A stretch of DNA of 33,385 bases from Faecalicatena contorta (GCF_021531895.1 NZ_JAFBIX010000029.1:1-33385), one strand, 5' to 3'; shown: positions 26,401 through 33,095, numbered from the stretch's first letter. Numbers and translations are program-made. Notes: generated by a model from the sequence alone, not told the origin.

Positions 26401-26613
26401 TTCTTCAACTTTAGGCACCTCTACAGTCTGCAAAGCTTCAGAAGTATTTCCCTGTCCATCTTCTTCTCCTTCTGCCACTTCTTCTTGCTGTTCATTCTCT
26501 GCATTTTCCTGTCCTTGTACATTGGACTCTTCTGCTCGAAGCGAAGTTACAGGCATTACTGCCATAGCCACAGCCAGAAGAAGGGCAAGAAATTTTTTCG
26601 TGTTACTTTTCAC
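23455..26613 (-). CDS. Large secreted repeat protein with truncated binding-protein domain; candidate corrinoid-capture protein
   Basis: A 1052-residue acidic secreted protein. It has a signal peptide (1-27) and a Glu/Gln-rich linker (30-112). A divergent beta-type unit follows (about 115-205), then three closely related ~100-residue repeats (about 252-354, 365-466, 477-576). A Gly/Ser/Asn linker (590-640) leads to another beta-type domain (649-750). Residues 775-1045 match the first lobe of the adjacent binding lipoprotein (LDYAEYFKIYKY, VIQQPVDKTYAAS, ISFAGTYEEPDF, LDIPVVIDRSA, EWVKIYGAIFG), interrupted by a charged insert (815-865). No LPXTG motif is seen. The GTG start follows AAGGAGAGG. 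It is the first gene under the cobalamin riboswitch, which suggests corrinoid binding at the cell surface; binding itself is inferred. Confidence 0.8.
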   Translation of the reverse strand: MKSNTKKFLALLLAVAMAVMPVTSLRAEESNVQGQENAENEQQEEVAEGEEDGQGNTSEALQTVEVPKVEESAENGQTSENETVQQPENDTTVQQSMESQSSNSQGNVEDDTEEFKVVKSEAKENGEKVSISVFTAKLTYNKIYIGNKEDTVKEPVIEGQKNDLGGYTFTFDVEKEQLGQKILIVPYYAEKNEWYVEKDVRLEIPEEVEAENIDSDAEEGTFESAKMTRQLPMLLEAEASEETAKTVELISGAEYSTTVDSSSSMFNIVSCKMTSENGKVWADITLSGTSYTKLFIGTKEEAAGAEESQYIGYTENAEGQYVFRIPVSKLDEPLKVAAYSKKSCDWFDRELTFSSENLKIEKIPDGIYENVAVESSSTMFNVVDCTLFNENGTMQAAITLSGTGYTKLYVGTAEEAEQVTDYIDYAVDADGKYVFTIPVSGLNTEIKIAAFSKKSQKWFDRILVFNPEVNNLKTLPDGTYDDIIVTSSNKMFKVIACTLSSENGSMQAAITLSGTGYTKLYMGSAEEAQTAENYIEYTEGADGRYVFTIPVSGLNTDIEIAALGSKWYDRTLVFSWGTSSIPCGVQEESTDNPENSGGSTGNTGDTGNSGSSGSTGSSGGQNNNNPDSESKYESDLSGSTGKVNNTTKLKDGVYTPDSFTWSGGTGRVSISCTKITITNGQAYATIVFSSPNYGYVKANGNKYYATVVGGTSVFTIPVELNKNNQIIGMTTAMSTAHEVAYNIFIYLAAAGEADGKTVLGSGMGSSKKLDEEAPDILGLEYEDEVTLDYAEYFKIYKYEQGITLLEIDLVSGTVREDAEDEETEKDSKKKVESEDETENVEDDDSAEASEETALDVQTQEEIVAELYQENVVKYLIVPEGVEIPAGLDKEVVVIQQPVDKTYAASDDILEQLEQMDMLDQVAAVACEEDDCKIDAIADKMEKEEISFAGTYEEPDFKKLISTKCNLALLPADILPQEEEEDEKEDLTVEEQKERFFEQVEKYALLDIPVVIDRSADEEEELAQKEWVKIYGAIFGCEEKAEELFHAAAIAKK
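24883..25860 (-). repeat. Three tandem ~100-codon repeats inside the secreted protein
   Basis: Each unit follows the same pattern: MFxVVxCxL, SENG, ITLSGTGYTKLYxGTAEEA, a YIxY turn, YVFTIPVSGLN, and a closing WFDR/WYDR. The second and third copies are more alike than the first, pointing to recent duplication. Aromatics and an internal Cys recur at fixed positions. Confidence 0.85.
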
Positions 26614-26675
26614 TTAAATCCTCTCCTTTTGATTATTTTCGGCCTTCTGGGGAAGTGGCCCCTTGTTGGTATTGC

Positions 26676-26709
26676 AAAGAAAAAGCCTGCTATCATTCCG
26701 AAAGCAGAC
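26676..26709 (-). terminator. Leader terminator of the cobalamin riboswitch
   Basis: On the minus strand GTCTGC (26709-26704) pairs with GCAGGC (26690-26685), followed by TTTTTCTTT. It lies between the aptamer and the start codon, so corrinoid binding would be expected to favour termination. A second hairpin (GGCC...GGCC, 26641-26660) lies just before the ribosome site. Confidence 0.75.
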
Positions 26710-26794
26710 ATTCTTCAAGAGCTGTGAAAAACATATTCCCACAACTTTATCTTTATTACATGAAAACACTTTCTTCGGAAGCTATTCACCAACA

Positions 26795-26968
26795 TTTTCA
26801 GCAGGTTTCCTGACTTACATATCAACGCTCGGCTGCACCTTCTCACATATAAAATATATGCAATGGCATATCACAGCCTTACTCCTTGCTTACAGTGACC
26901 GGATCGCTCAGGACTTGCACCTGATTCCCTTTTACCCCTACAGATGAACATCTGTCTGGCACTGAAAA
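26795..26968 (-). ncRNA. Cobalamin riboswitch aptamer
   Basis: Read on the minus strand, the conserved parts occur in order: a GGTGCAAGTCCTG core (26921-26909), GTCACTGT (26899-26892), GGTGCAGCCGAGC (26839-26827) and the B12-box-like AAGTCAGGAAACCTG (about 26816-26802). TTTTCAG and CTGAAAA at the two ends close P1. The order and spacing match the cobalamin class. It lies 181 bases upstream of the secreted protein gene and is the main evidence that the operon handles corrinoids. Confidence 0.95.
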
Positions 26969-27001
26969 CCCCATATATTTGATATTATCAATCACTACCT
27001 C

Positions 27002-27030
27002 ATTGTAGCAGACTTATCAGCCAATTACAA
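27002..27030 (-). promoter_or_regulatory. Promoter of the cobalamin operon
   Basis: On the minus strand TTGTAA (27030-27025), a 17-base spacer and TACAAT (27007-27002) place transcription start near 26995, just ahead of the riboswitch aptamer. Confidence 0.65.
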
Positions 27031-27057
27031 TATTTCCCAAAGAAAGTCCTTCCTTTT

Positions 27058-27501
27058 TCACATTCTCAAAAAATAAGCTGTAGCCATACCAAGGCATAAG
27101 AATGGCCCAAATGGAAATGATGTTTTATATCCAACTTTTTTTTGCACCAGAATCCATACTACATAGATTCCTGCGCTAAATACCGCCATTACGAATGCAA
27201 GCATCATACACCGCCATCCAAGATACCATCCACAGACAGCCGTGAGTTTGATATCACCGCCGCCGAAGCTTCCCGGAACAATACACGTAATAATGAGAAG
27301 CAGTATGCTGATACATAAGACGCCGATTCCTCTCTCCATCAGACTGATTTCTGTGAAAAAAGGGGTTGATGCCAGACCAACCCCTCCAGTTATTATGATT
27401 AATTTGTTCGGAATCTTCATTGTCTTCCAATCATTATAGGCTATCATTGCCAATAAACTTAAGAATCCTGCCGCAAATAATATTCTACAGACATTCACCA
27501 T
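27058..27501 (-). CDS. A24-family prepilin peptidase
   Basis: A 147-residue, about five-helix membrane aspartyl peptidase, which cleaves leader peptides of type IV pilin-like proteins. The two catalytic aspartates are visible, in the AYNDWKTMKIPN segment and in GGGD of the GxGD motif (GSFGGGDIKL). Length fits the short CpaA/TadV form lacking the methyltransferase region of PilD. Its ATG lies within the last codons of the symporter gene (17-base overlap), with AAGGAG upstream. No pilin, ATPase or assembly gene is in the window, so its substrate must be encoded elsewhere. Confidence 0.9.
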   Translation of the reverse strand: MVNVCRILFAAGFLSLLAMIAYNDWKTMKIPNKLIIITGGVGLASTPFFTEISLMERGIGVLCISILLLIITCIVPGSFGGGDIKLTAVCGWYLGWRCMMLAFVMAVFSAGIYVVWILVQKKVGYKTSFPFGPFLCLGMATAYFLRM

Positions 27502-28720
27502 CCGATCTCTCCTTCTGTTTTTTGTTCTCAGTTGCCTGAATCACAACAGAACATGCAATATCTCCAGTAATGTTCGTAGCCGTTGGAGCCATATCTGTAA
27601 TCCGGTCGATTCCAGCCACCAGTCCGATACCTTCCAGCGGAAGCCCTACAGACTGCAGAACCATGGAAAGCATGACCATTGCAGACCCTGGGATTCCTGC
27701 CGCCCCTATAGACGCAAATGTACACGTCAGCACAATTGTAATCTGCTGCACCAGACTCAGATGAATTCCATATACATTTGCAATAAATAATGCACAGATT
27801 CCCTGATAAATAGCAGTTCCGTCCATATTGATCGTAGAACCGAGCGGAAGTACAAAAGAACGCACCTCTTCTGTGACACCCAACTGTTCTGCTGATTTCA
27901 TAGAATATGGCAATGTCGCTGAACTACTTGCTGAAGTAAAAGCAAATACGATTGCTTCTGCTGCTTTTTGAAAGAATTCTTTTGGTCCCACGCCGGAAAA
28001 TAATTTTACAGAAGATGAATATACAATGATTGCATGCAATATACAAGTACCATAAACTGCCAGAACCACACTGACCAACGGAAGCAGTACTTCTGCCCCA
28101 TTTTCTGCCACAATCGGTGTAATCAACGCAAATACTGCAACAGGTGTAAACTTCATAATCACTCCGGTAATGGCATACATTGCTTCAGCCAGTGAATCGA
28201 ATGCTTTGAGAATTGGTTTACCCTTATCTCCAATCATCACAATTCCGCCGCCAATGACAATGGCAAACGCAATAATCTGGAGCATATCTCCATTTGCCAG
28301 TGATTGTATCGGATTTGACGGAATAATATTAACTAAGGTATTGATAACTCCCGTACTCTCCGGAATCGTTACCTCTGCAACTTCTCCTGTAATCTCAAAG
28401 CCCTGACCAATCTTAAATATATTGGATACAATAATACCAAGTGTTGCTGCACAAGCAGTTGTACATAAGAAATATACCACTGTCTTTCCGCCGATTCTTC
28501 CAATCTTTTTTGCATCACCGATTCCACATACGCCCACGATAATTGAAGAAAATACCATTGGTACAACAATCATCTTGATGCAGTTCAGGAACAATGTTCC
28601 AAATGGGCTGATATATGTATTGGCAAAATCAGCATGATTCTGCAATGCCAATCCCGCTATGACACCAAGCGCTAATCCTATTAATGTCTTCACAGGCATA
28701 CTTAACTTTTTCTTTTCCAT
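27485..28720 (-). CDS. Dicarboxylate/amino acid:cation symporter (DAACS family)
   Basis: A 411-residue transporter of the GltP/DctA/SstT superfamily, which imports glutamate, aspartate, serine or C4-dicarboxylates with Na+ or H+. Family marks are the serine-rich HP1 TSASSSATLP, GSTINMDGTA in TM7, AAGIPGSA in HP2, and MAPTATNITGD in TM8 where the substrate side chain is bound. In TM8, MAPTATN replaces the Arg-containing motif of glutamate/aspartate transporters, so a neutral substrate such as serine or threonine is possible. GAGGA precedes the ATG. The prepilin peptidase gene overlaps its end. Confidence 0.92.
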   Translation of the reverse strand: MEKKKLSMPVKTLIGLALGVIAGLALQNHADFANTYISPFGTLFLNCIKMIVVPMVFSSIIVGVCGIGDAKKIGRIGGKTVVYFLCTTACAATLGIIVSNIFKIGQGFEITGEVAEVTIPESTGVINTLVNIIPSNPIQSLANGDMLQIIAFAIVIGGGIVMIGDKGKPILKAFDSLAEAMYAITGVIMKFTPVAVFALITPIVAENGAEVLLPLVSVVLAVYGTCILHAIIVYSSSVKLFSGVGPKEFFQKAAEAIVFAFTSASSSATLPYSMKSAEQLGVTEEVRSFVLPLGSTINMDGTAIYQGICALFIANVYGIHLSLVQQITIVLTCTFASIGAAGIPGSAMVMLSMVLQSVGLPLEGIGLVAGIDRITDMAPTATNITGDIACSVVIQATENKKQKERSDGECL

Positions 28721-28857
28721 AAGTCCTCCTCATCAGTATCTTTTTTATTACTCTCATATTAAATTAGTATATCACAACCCCGATTTTATTACTATTATTG
28801 TTTATTTTTTCACTTACTCTGGTTTTTCTATGCATATTTACTATACAATTTACTCCC

Positions 28858-29625
28858 TTATCCAAACGCGACATCCAGAATCATCATCACAAGAAATCCC
28901 ACAATAAATCCCAACGTCCCTGATTTTTCTTCTTCTCCGATATATGCTTCCGGTATCAGCTCCTGTACTACGACATAAATCATGGCTCCTGCTGCAAATG
29001 CCAGAAACCATGGCATCCCTCCCTGCACCAGATTTGCTGCTGCAGCTGTCAGAACTCCAAAGACTGGCTCCACAACCGCCGACATGCTCCCAATAAAAAA
29101 GGCTTTTTTCTTACTTATTCCATTGTTAATTAGTGGCAATGCAACGGCAGTCCCTTCTGGAAAATTCTGAATTGCAATACCGACCGTTAAAGCAATGGCC
29201 CCTGACAACCTTGATGCATCCTGAAGATCTTGAGTTGCCAATGCAAATGCAATGCCAATCGCCATTCCTTCCGGGATATTGTGCGCTGTAATTGCCGTCA
29301 CCAGCATCGCCGTATTCCTTTTAACCTGAAAACTCTCCCACTTTCGAATCAAATAATCCACTAGAATCAACAGCCATACACCTATCAAAAAACCACAGGT
29401 AATGACCAGCCAGCTAATCTGTCCATTCTCTTCTGCGTATTCGATTCCCGGCAACAGCAAAGACCATACCGAAGCCGCAATCATCACACCGCCGGCAAAC
29501 CCCAGAAATCCACTCTGTAATCTTCCTCCAATCTCCTTTTTTACGAAAAATACTCCTGCTGCTCCAAGTGTCGTCACAGAAAGCGTCAATAAAGTTCCCA
29601 AAAAAGTCCATATAATTCCATTCAT
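28858..29625 (-). CDS. ZIP-family metal transporter
   Basis: A 255-residue, eight-helix ZIP protein (GufA/ZupT type) that imports divalent metals such as Zn, Fe or Mn. The metal site appears in TM4 as HNIPEG and in TM5 as QNFPEG, where Gln replaces the usual His. A further ligand helix ends in VVQELIPEAY. I start it at the ATG at 29625, preceded by GGTGA; a GTG three codons earlier is possible. It is divergent from the probable selenoprotein gene. No terminator is clear after it; the 28721-28857 gap holds nothing recognisable. Confidence 0.9.
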   Translation of the reverse strand: MNGIIWTFLGTLLTLSVTTLGAAGVFFVKKEIGGRLQSGFLGFAGGVMIAASVWSLLLPGIEYAEENGQISWLVITCGFLIGVWLLILVDYLIRKWESFQVKRNTAMLVTAITAHNIPEGMAIGIAFALATQDLQDASRLSGAIALTVGIAIQNFPEGTAVALPLINNGISKKKAFFIGSMSAVVEPVFGVLTAAAANLVQGGMPWFLAFAAGAMIYVVVQELIPEAYIGEEEKSGTLGFIVGFLVMMILDVAFG

Positions 29626-29680
29626 TCTTCTCACCCATTAGTCAATATATGGAATTAAATAAAGATTGTTCTTCATATAT

Positions 29681-29709
29681 CTGGAATTCTCTCCTATTCC
29701 AGGCTATAA
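29681..29709 (+). promoter_or_regulatory. Inverted repeat and -10 box before the probable selenoprotein gene
   Basis: CTGGAAT (29681-29687) and ATTCCAG (29696-29702) form a perfect inverted repeat with an 8-base spacer. TATAAT (29704-29709) follows directly. No good -35 is present, which suits a regulated promoter. The site lies between the divergent ZIP and selenoprotein genes and could control both. Confidence 0.5.
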
Positions 29710-29746
29710 TAAAACTAGTCCATACAATAAAAAAGGAGAAAGCTGC

Positions 29747-30046
29747 ATGAATTTTCATTATGAAGAACCTTTAAAAGAATATATGAGAAAAAAAGACATT
29801 TCAAATATCTTTATCGAAGTCTATATGTGCCATTCCTGAGCGGGAATCACAGAGATCTATGCGAGGTTCGCAAACAAGAAAAAAACGGAATTTTTAAAAT
29901 CCAAAAAGCATTATCGCAGTATTCCAACTGAAATGGGCGAGATTCTTCTCCCTCCAATAAAATTGGAATACGCCGATTCCGTTGCGCTGGGTTTACAGTC
30001 TTCTATCTTCGGAAAATTGATCACGCTCCAGGGTGTTAAAATTTAA
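29747..30046 (+). CDS. Probable selenoprotein with CxxU motif (in-frame TGA at codon 31)
   Basis: A 99-codon reading frame opens at ATG 29747 (GGAG eight bases upstream), runs through TGA at 29837-29839 and ends at TAA 30044-30046. The TGA follows Cys-His-Ser, giving C28-H-S-U31, a redox motif like thioredoxin CxxC. Sequence on both sides looks coding (before: EYMRKKDISNIFIEVYMC; after: AGITEIYARFANKKKTEFL). A hairpin with a GGU loop lies 20 bases past the TGA, where bacterial SECIS elements sit. Size and layout resemble small CC/Se-motif selenoproteins of Clostridia, but I recall these only loosely. The alternative is a pseudogene with one nonsense mutation. Confidence 0.72.
29860..29872 (+). 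promoter_or_regulatory. SECIS-like hairpin
   Basis: TGCGA (29860-29864) pairs with TCGCA (29868-29872) around a GGT loop (29865-29867). The loop starts 26 bases after the TGA, close to the placement of the GGU-containing loop in E. coli fdhF SECIS. It is within the coding frame, as expected for bacterial SelB recognition. Confidence 0.65.
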
Positions 30047-30068
30047 TGTGTTATTTTCAATTTATCTA

Positions 30069-30098
30069 TTGACAACTATCAATGTTATATGGTATAAA
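30069..30098 (+). promoter_or_regulatory. Promoter of tRNA-Trp
   Basis: TTGACA (30069-30074) and TATAAA (30093-30098) are 18 bases apart; transcription would start about 15 bases before the tRNA. Confidence 0.7.
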
Positions 30099-30121
30099 TA
30101 TCTAGTGCGACAGAGAAATAT

Positions 30122-30192
30122 AGGGGATTGGTCAAGTGGTATGATAGGGGTCTCCAAAACCTTTGGCGGGAGTTCGATTCTCTCATCCCCTG
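30122..30192 (+). tRNA. tRNA-Trp (CCA anticodon)
   Basis: It folds as a full cloverleaf. The acceptor is AGGGGAT/ATCCCCT, the D-stem GTCA/TGAT and the anticodon stem GGGGT/ACCTT (two G:U pairs). The loop CTCCAAA carries CCA, and the T-arm is GGGAG-TTCGATT-CTCTC. The discriminator is G, as expected for Trp. The 3' CCA is not encoded. It is a single tRNA with its own promoter and terminator. Confidence 0.95.
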
Positions 30193-30200
30193 CTTAATCA

Positions 30201-30234
30201 AAAAGAAGTCTTGAATTTACAAGACTTCTTTTTG
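30201..30234 (+). terminator. Terminator after tRNA-Trp
   Basis: GAAGTCTTG (30205-30213) pairs with CAAGACTTC (30220-30228), with an A-run before and TTTTT after: a standard rho-independent terminator. Confidence 0.92.
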
Positions 30235-30284
30235 GTTTTGAGAAAATTTCCATGCAATCAAATTTTTGTTTTACTTTATTATAA

Positions 30285-30316
30285 AATAAAAGCCCCGGAT
30301 TTTCAGGGCTTTTGAT
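30285..30316 (-). terminator. Terminator after the ECF S-component gene
   Basis: AAAAGCCC (30288-30295) pairs with GGGCTTTT (30306-30313). On the minus strand it is followed by TATTTTAT, about 40 bases beyond the stop codon. Confidence 0.85.
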
Positions 30317-30355
30317 TTTATTCATTTTAATCTCTATTCATTTATCATAACTAAT

Positions 30356-31012
30356 TTATTTTGCAATATGAGCGCTCACTACGTTAATATTCATCTTCTT
30401 GAACACCTGAATCAATACCTTTCCAAGCGCCAATACAAGAACTGCTGCTGCAATTGCTTCTGGAATACCTGATGCTGTTACAGTTCCCATAACGAGTCCC
30501 CATACAGCTGTCACAGCAACATCTTTTGCTTCTGCATACTGCTGTGCAAACAGCAGATAAATGCTTCCCATAACTGTTATGGTATTTACCATAGAACCTA
30601 CAAATCCTACAATTGGAAGTGCAATTACCTGATTTACTTTTAGTTTACTTAGTAAAATCCATAACCATCCTGCAGCCACTCCAATCAAAATACGGCATCC
30701 TACAGATATCCAGATTGCTTTCAGTGCTCCTGGAATTCCCGTTGTGCTCATAAATGGCGAAAATGCAAAGGATAAGAGTGTAGGTGCCATTGTATTACTA
30801 ATCATCGAACACATACCAAAAACAAATCCTAAGATTGCTCCTGCAGAAGGTCCTAACAGAACCGCTCCAATAATTACAGGAATGTGTACAGTTGTCGCCT
30901 TAATAATTGGCAGTTGGATCATACCTAAAGGTGTATTCGCCAACACAATGACAATTGCTGCCATAAGTGCGACACTGACCATCCATCGAGTGTCATGTTT
31001 CTTTTCTTTCAT
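30356..31012 (-). CDS. panT: ECF transporter S-component, probably for pantothenate
   Basis: A 218-residue membrane protein with about six helices. It has the S-component marks: MVSVALMAAIVIVL in TM1 near the scaffold-binding face, and the long HIPVIIGAVLLGPSAGAILGFVFG region, which resembles PanT and related vitamin-binding subunits. It captures a vitamin and works with the shared EcfAAT module, which is not in the window. It is divergent from coaBC, which uses pantothenate-derived phosphopantothenate, so pantothenate is the likely substrate; this is from context. GGAGG and a clear promoter precede the ATG. Confidence 0.75.
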   Translation of the reverse strand: MKEKKHDTRWMVSVALMAAIVIVLANTPLGMIQLPIIKATTVHIPVIIGAVLLGPSAGAILGFVFGMCSMISNTMAPTLLSFAFSPFMSTTGIPGALKAIWISVGCRILIGVAAGWLWILLSKLKVNQVIALPIVGFVGSMVNTITVMGSIYLLFAQQYAEAKDVAVTAVWGLVMGTVTASGIPEAIAAAVLVLALGKVLIQVFKKMNINVVSAHIAK

Positions 31013-31071
31013 TATTCAATTCCTCCTTGTTATCATTCCCGACTGCCGGGATACAATACAATTACTGTGTC

Positions 31072-31100
31072 ATTATATCATCGGAATTTATTGAGAACAA
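31072..31100 (-). promoter_or_regulatory. Promoter of the ECF S-component gene
   Basis: On the minus strand TTGTTC (31100-31095), a 17-base spacer and TATAAT (31077-31072). The ~60-base leader contains a small CCCG/CGGG stem. Confidence 0.7.
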
Positions 31101-31143
31101 GTATAAAATCGAGTACAATCCTGTTAATTTAGGTCCTTGATTC

Positions 31144-31172
31144 TTGCAAGATAAGCAGAAACACGCTATAGT
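31144..31172 (+). promoter_or_regulatory. Promoter of coaBC
   Basis: TTGCAA (31144-31149), a 17-base spacer and TATAGT (31167-31172). Its position rules out starting coaBC at the upstream in-frame codon near 31144. Confidence 0.65.
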
Positions 31173-31209
31173 TATTTTATATTATATCAATATAAAGAGA
31201 GGATTTACT

Positions 31210-32430
31210 ATGCAATTGAAAAATAAAACAATTCTTCTTGGTGTTACTGGAGGAATTGCTGCTTATAAAAGTGCATCTCTGACCAGTCTGTTGGTAAAGT
31301 CTGGCGCAGAAGTCCATGTTCTTATGACGGAAAATGCCAAGAACTTCATAAATCCCATTACATTTGAGACTTTAACAGGCCATAAATGTGTAACAGATAC
31401 TTTTGATCGTAATTTTGAATTTAACGTAGAACATGTTGCGCTTGCCAAAAAAGCAGATGTTGTTATGATTGCACCAGCAACTGCCAATGTTATCGCTAAA
31501 CTTGCACATGGTCTTGCCGATGATATGCTTACTACTACCATTCTTGCCTGTAAATGTCCTAAAATCATAGTACCAGCCATGAATACAGCCATGTATGAGA
31601 ATCCCATCACTCAAGATAATCTTGCAACTTTACGTCGTTATGGTATGGATATTGTAACCCCTGCCAGTGGTTATCTTGCATGTGGTGACACCGGAACTGG
31701 AAAGATGCCAGAGCCTTCAGACTTGTATGAACATATTCTTCGTCATTGTGCTTGTCCAAAGGATATGGAAGGATTGAAAGTTCTTGTTACTGCTGGCCCA
31801 ACTCAGGAAGCTATTGATCCGGTTCGATATATCACCAACCATTCTTCTGGGAAAATGGGTTACAGTATCGCCAAAGCTTGTATGTTAAGAGGTGCCAATG
31901 TCACACTCGTAACTGGAAAGACGGCATTAGAACCGCCTAAATTCGTTCATGTTGTTCCAATTATCACAGCAAAAGATATGTTTAATGCCGTTACTTCCAG
32001 AAGCAAAGATATGGATATTATAATTAAAGCTGCAGCTGTTGCAGACTATCGCCCAAGTCAAGTCTCAGATGAAAAAGTAAAAAAGGCAGACGCAGAGTTA
32101 TCAATTCCATTAGAGCGAACAGATGACATCTTAAAGTATCTCGGAGAACATAAACTTCCTAACCAATTTTTATGTGGCTTTTCTATGGAGACAGAAAACA
32201 TGCTTGAAAATTCCAGAAAGAAACTTGCAAAAAAAAATCTGGACATGATTGTAGCAAATAATTTAAAAATAAAAGGTGCTGGTTTTGAAACCGATACAAA
32301 TATAGTTACTCTAATTACTAAAAACTCCGAGACTGAGCTTCCAATTATGGAAAAAGATGAAGTTGCATTCCGACTATTGGATGCCATTTTAGAATTAAGA
32401 TTGAAAAAGGAGAATACGTCTCATGAATAA
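31210..32430 (+). CDS. coaBC: Bifunctional phosphopantothenoylcysteine decarboxylase / phosphopantothenate-cysteine ligase
   Basis: A 406-residue CoaBC, which joins cysteine to 4'-phosphopantothenate and decarboxylates the product in CoA synthesis. The N-terminal CoaC flavin domain shows LGVTGGIAAYKSASL, the PAMNTAMYEN substrate motif and the flexible-flap GYLACGDTGTGKMPEP with its catalytic Cys. The C-terminal CoaB domain begins at LVTAGPTQEAIDPVRYI and contains SSGKMGYSIAKA, EKVKKADAEL with the ligase lysines, and MIVANN. The ATG at 31210 follows AGAGAGGA. It is divergent from the ECF S-component and overlaps the next small gene by eight bases. Confidence 0.97.
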   Translation: MQLKNKTILLGVTGGIAAYKSASLTSLLVKSGAEVHVLMTENAKNFINPITFETLTGHKCVTDTFDRNFEFNVEHVALAKKADVVMIAPATANVIAKLAHGLADDMLTTTILACKCPKIIVPAMNTAMYENPITQDNLATLRRYGMDIVTPASGYLACGDTGTGKMPEPSDLYEHILRHCACPKDMEGLKVLVTAGPTQEAIDPVRYITNHSSGKMGYSIAKACMLRGANVTLVTGKTALEPPKFVHVVPIITAKDMFNAVTSRSKDMDIIIKAAAVADYRPSQVSDEKVKKADAELSIPLERTDDILKYLGEHKLPNQFLCGFSMETENMLENSRKKLAKKNLDMIVANNLKIKGAGFETDTNIVTLITKNSETELPIMEKDEVAFRLLDAILELRLKKENTSHE

Positions 32431-32620
32431 AGATTTTTCCCAAATTCAACAAGATGTAACACACGTAATTGAACTCAACGAAAACGGAAAAAATATGGCT
32501 GAGATTGCTGAGCGGCTAGATTTTTCCATAGATTATATTAAACTCATTTTGACTTGTGCACAAGGATTTACAGAAGACGATCCGATTGCTGTAGCACATT
32601 TGGTGGAAATGGAATTTTAA
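32423..32620 (+). CDS. Small HTH-like protein coupled to coaBC
   Basis: A 65-residue protein beginning inside the end of coaBC, with GGAG upstream of its ATG. The centre (MAEIAERLDFSIDYIKLIL) looks like a helix-turn-helix of the sigma-70 region 4/LuxR kind, followed by a short acidic tail. There are no cysteines and no membrane segment. The overlap means translation coupled to coaBC, and a terminator follows, so the two form one operon. The function is not known; regulation of CoA genes is a possibility only. Confidence 0.7.
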   Translation: MNKDFSQIQQDVTHVIELNENGKNMAEIAERLDFSIDYIKLILTCAQGFTEDDPIAVAHLVEMEF

Positions 32621-32633
32621 ATATTATCACATT

Positions 32634-32686
32634 AAAAATCCTGCCTACTATATAGATTTTCTTTCATATAATAGGCAGGATTTTCA
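32634..32686. terminator. Bidirectional terminator
   Basis: AAAATCCTGCCTA (32635-32647) pairs with TAGGCAGGATTTT (32672-32684), giving a 13-bp stem with A- and T-runs at the ends. It serves the coaBC operon on the plus strand and the PepSY lipoprotein gene on the minus strand. Confidence 0.9.
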
Positions 32687-32702
32687 TAATTATCATCTGA
32701 TA

Positions 32703-33095
32703 TTATAGCTTTTCTTCGCTCCATTCCAGAAATTCTCCTGAATATGCATCTATCTCAAAATCATATTCTTTCTGCTCATATATAATATCACCATCATATT
32801 TATAATATCCATCATCATATTCCAATTTGATTTTGACATTTTGCTCTGTTGCTCCAGGGACTTTTTCAAGAACAAGTTTTATTGCTTCCTCTTCACTGAC
32901 AGTCACTTGTTCTTGTGAAGGTATTTGTTCGTTATTCTGGCTATTATTTTGATTCTGTTGCGTATTAGTTGACGTAGTATTTCCATCTTTTCCGGTATTG
33001 GAAGCAGTATTCGAATTTCCATTCGTGCATCCACTCAAAACTATTGTAGAAAACATCATAAAAGCTACTAATAAAGTAATGTATTTTTTTCGCAT
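32703..33095 (-). CDS. PepSY-domain lipoprotein
   Basis: A 130-residue lipoprotein with a signal peptide and the lipobox LSGC (C22-C23 region). A linker of about 45 residues rich in Asn, Thr and Gln leads to one PepSY domain (about 65-130; VSEEEAIKLVLEKVPGA, then YKYDGDI, DFEIDAYSGEFL). PepSY domains occur in protease propeptides and in stand-alone surface proteins; they may inhibit peptidases near the cell surface. GGAGG precedes the ATG. It lies between the coaBC terminator and the end of an rRNA operon and is a single-gene unit. Confidence 0.88.
   Translation of the reverse strand: MRKKYITLLVAFMMFSTIVLSGCTNGNSNTASNTGKDGNTTSTNTQQNQNNSQNNEQIPSQEQVTVSEEEAIKLVLEKVPGATEQNVKIKLEYDDGYYKYDGDIIYEQKEYDFEIDAYSGEFLEWSEEKL

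Noticed and set aside
23455-26613. NEAT or other named heme-binding domains in the secreted repeats
   Set aside because: The ~100-residue beta-type repeats have a similar size, but I see no NEAT motif with its heme-ligand tyrosines, and cobalamin control argues otherwise.
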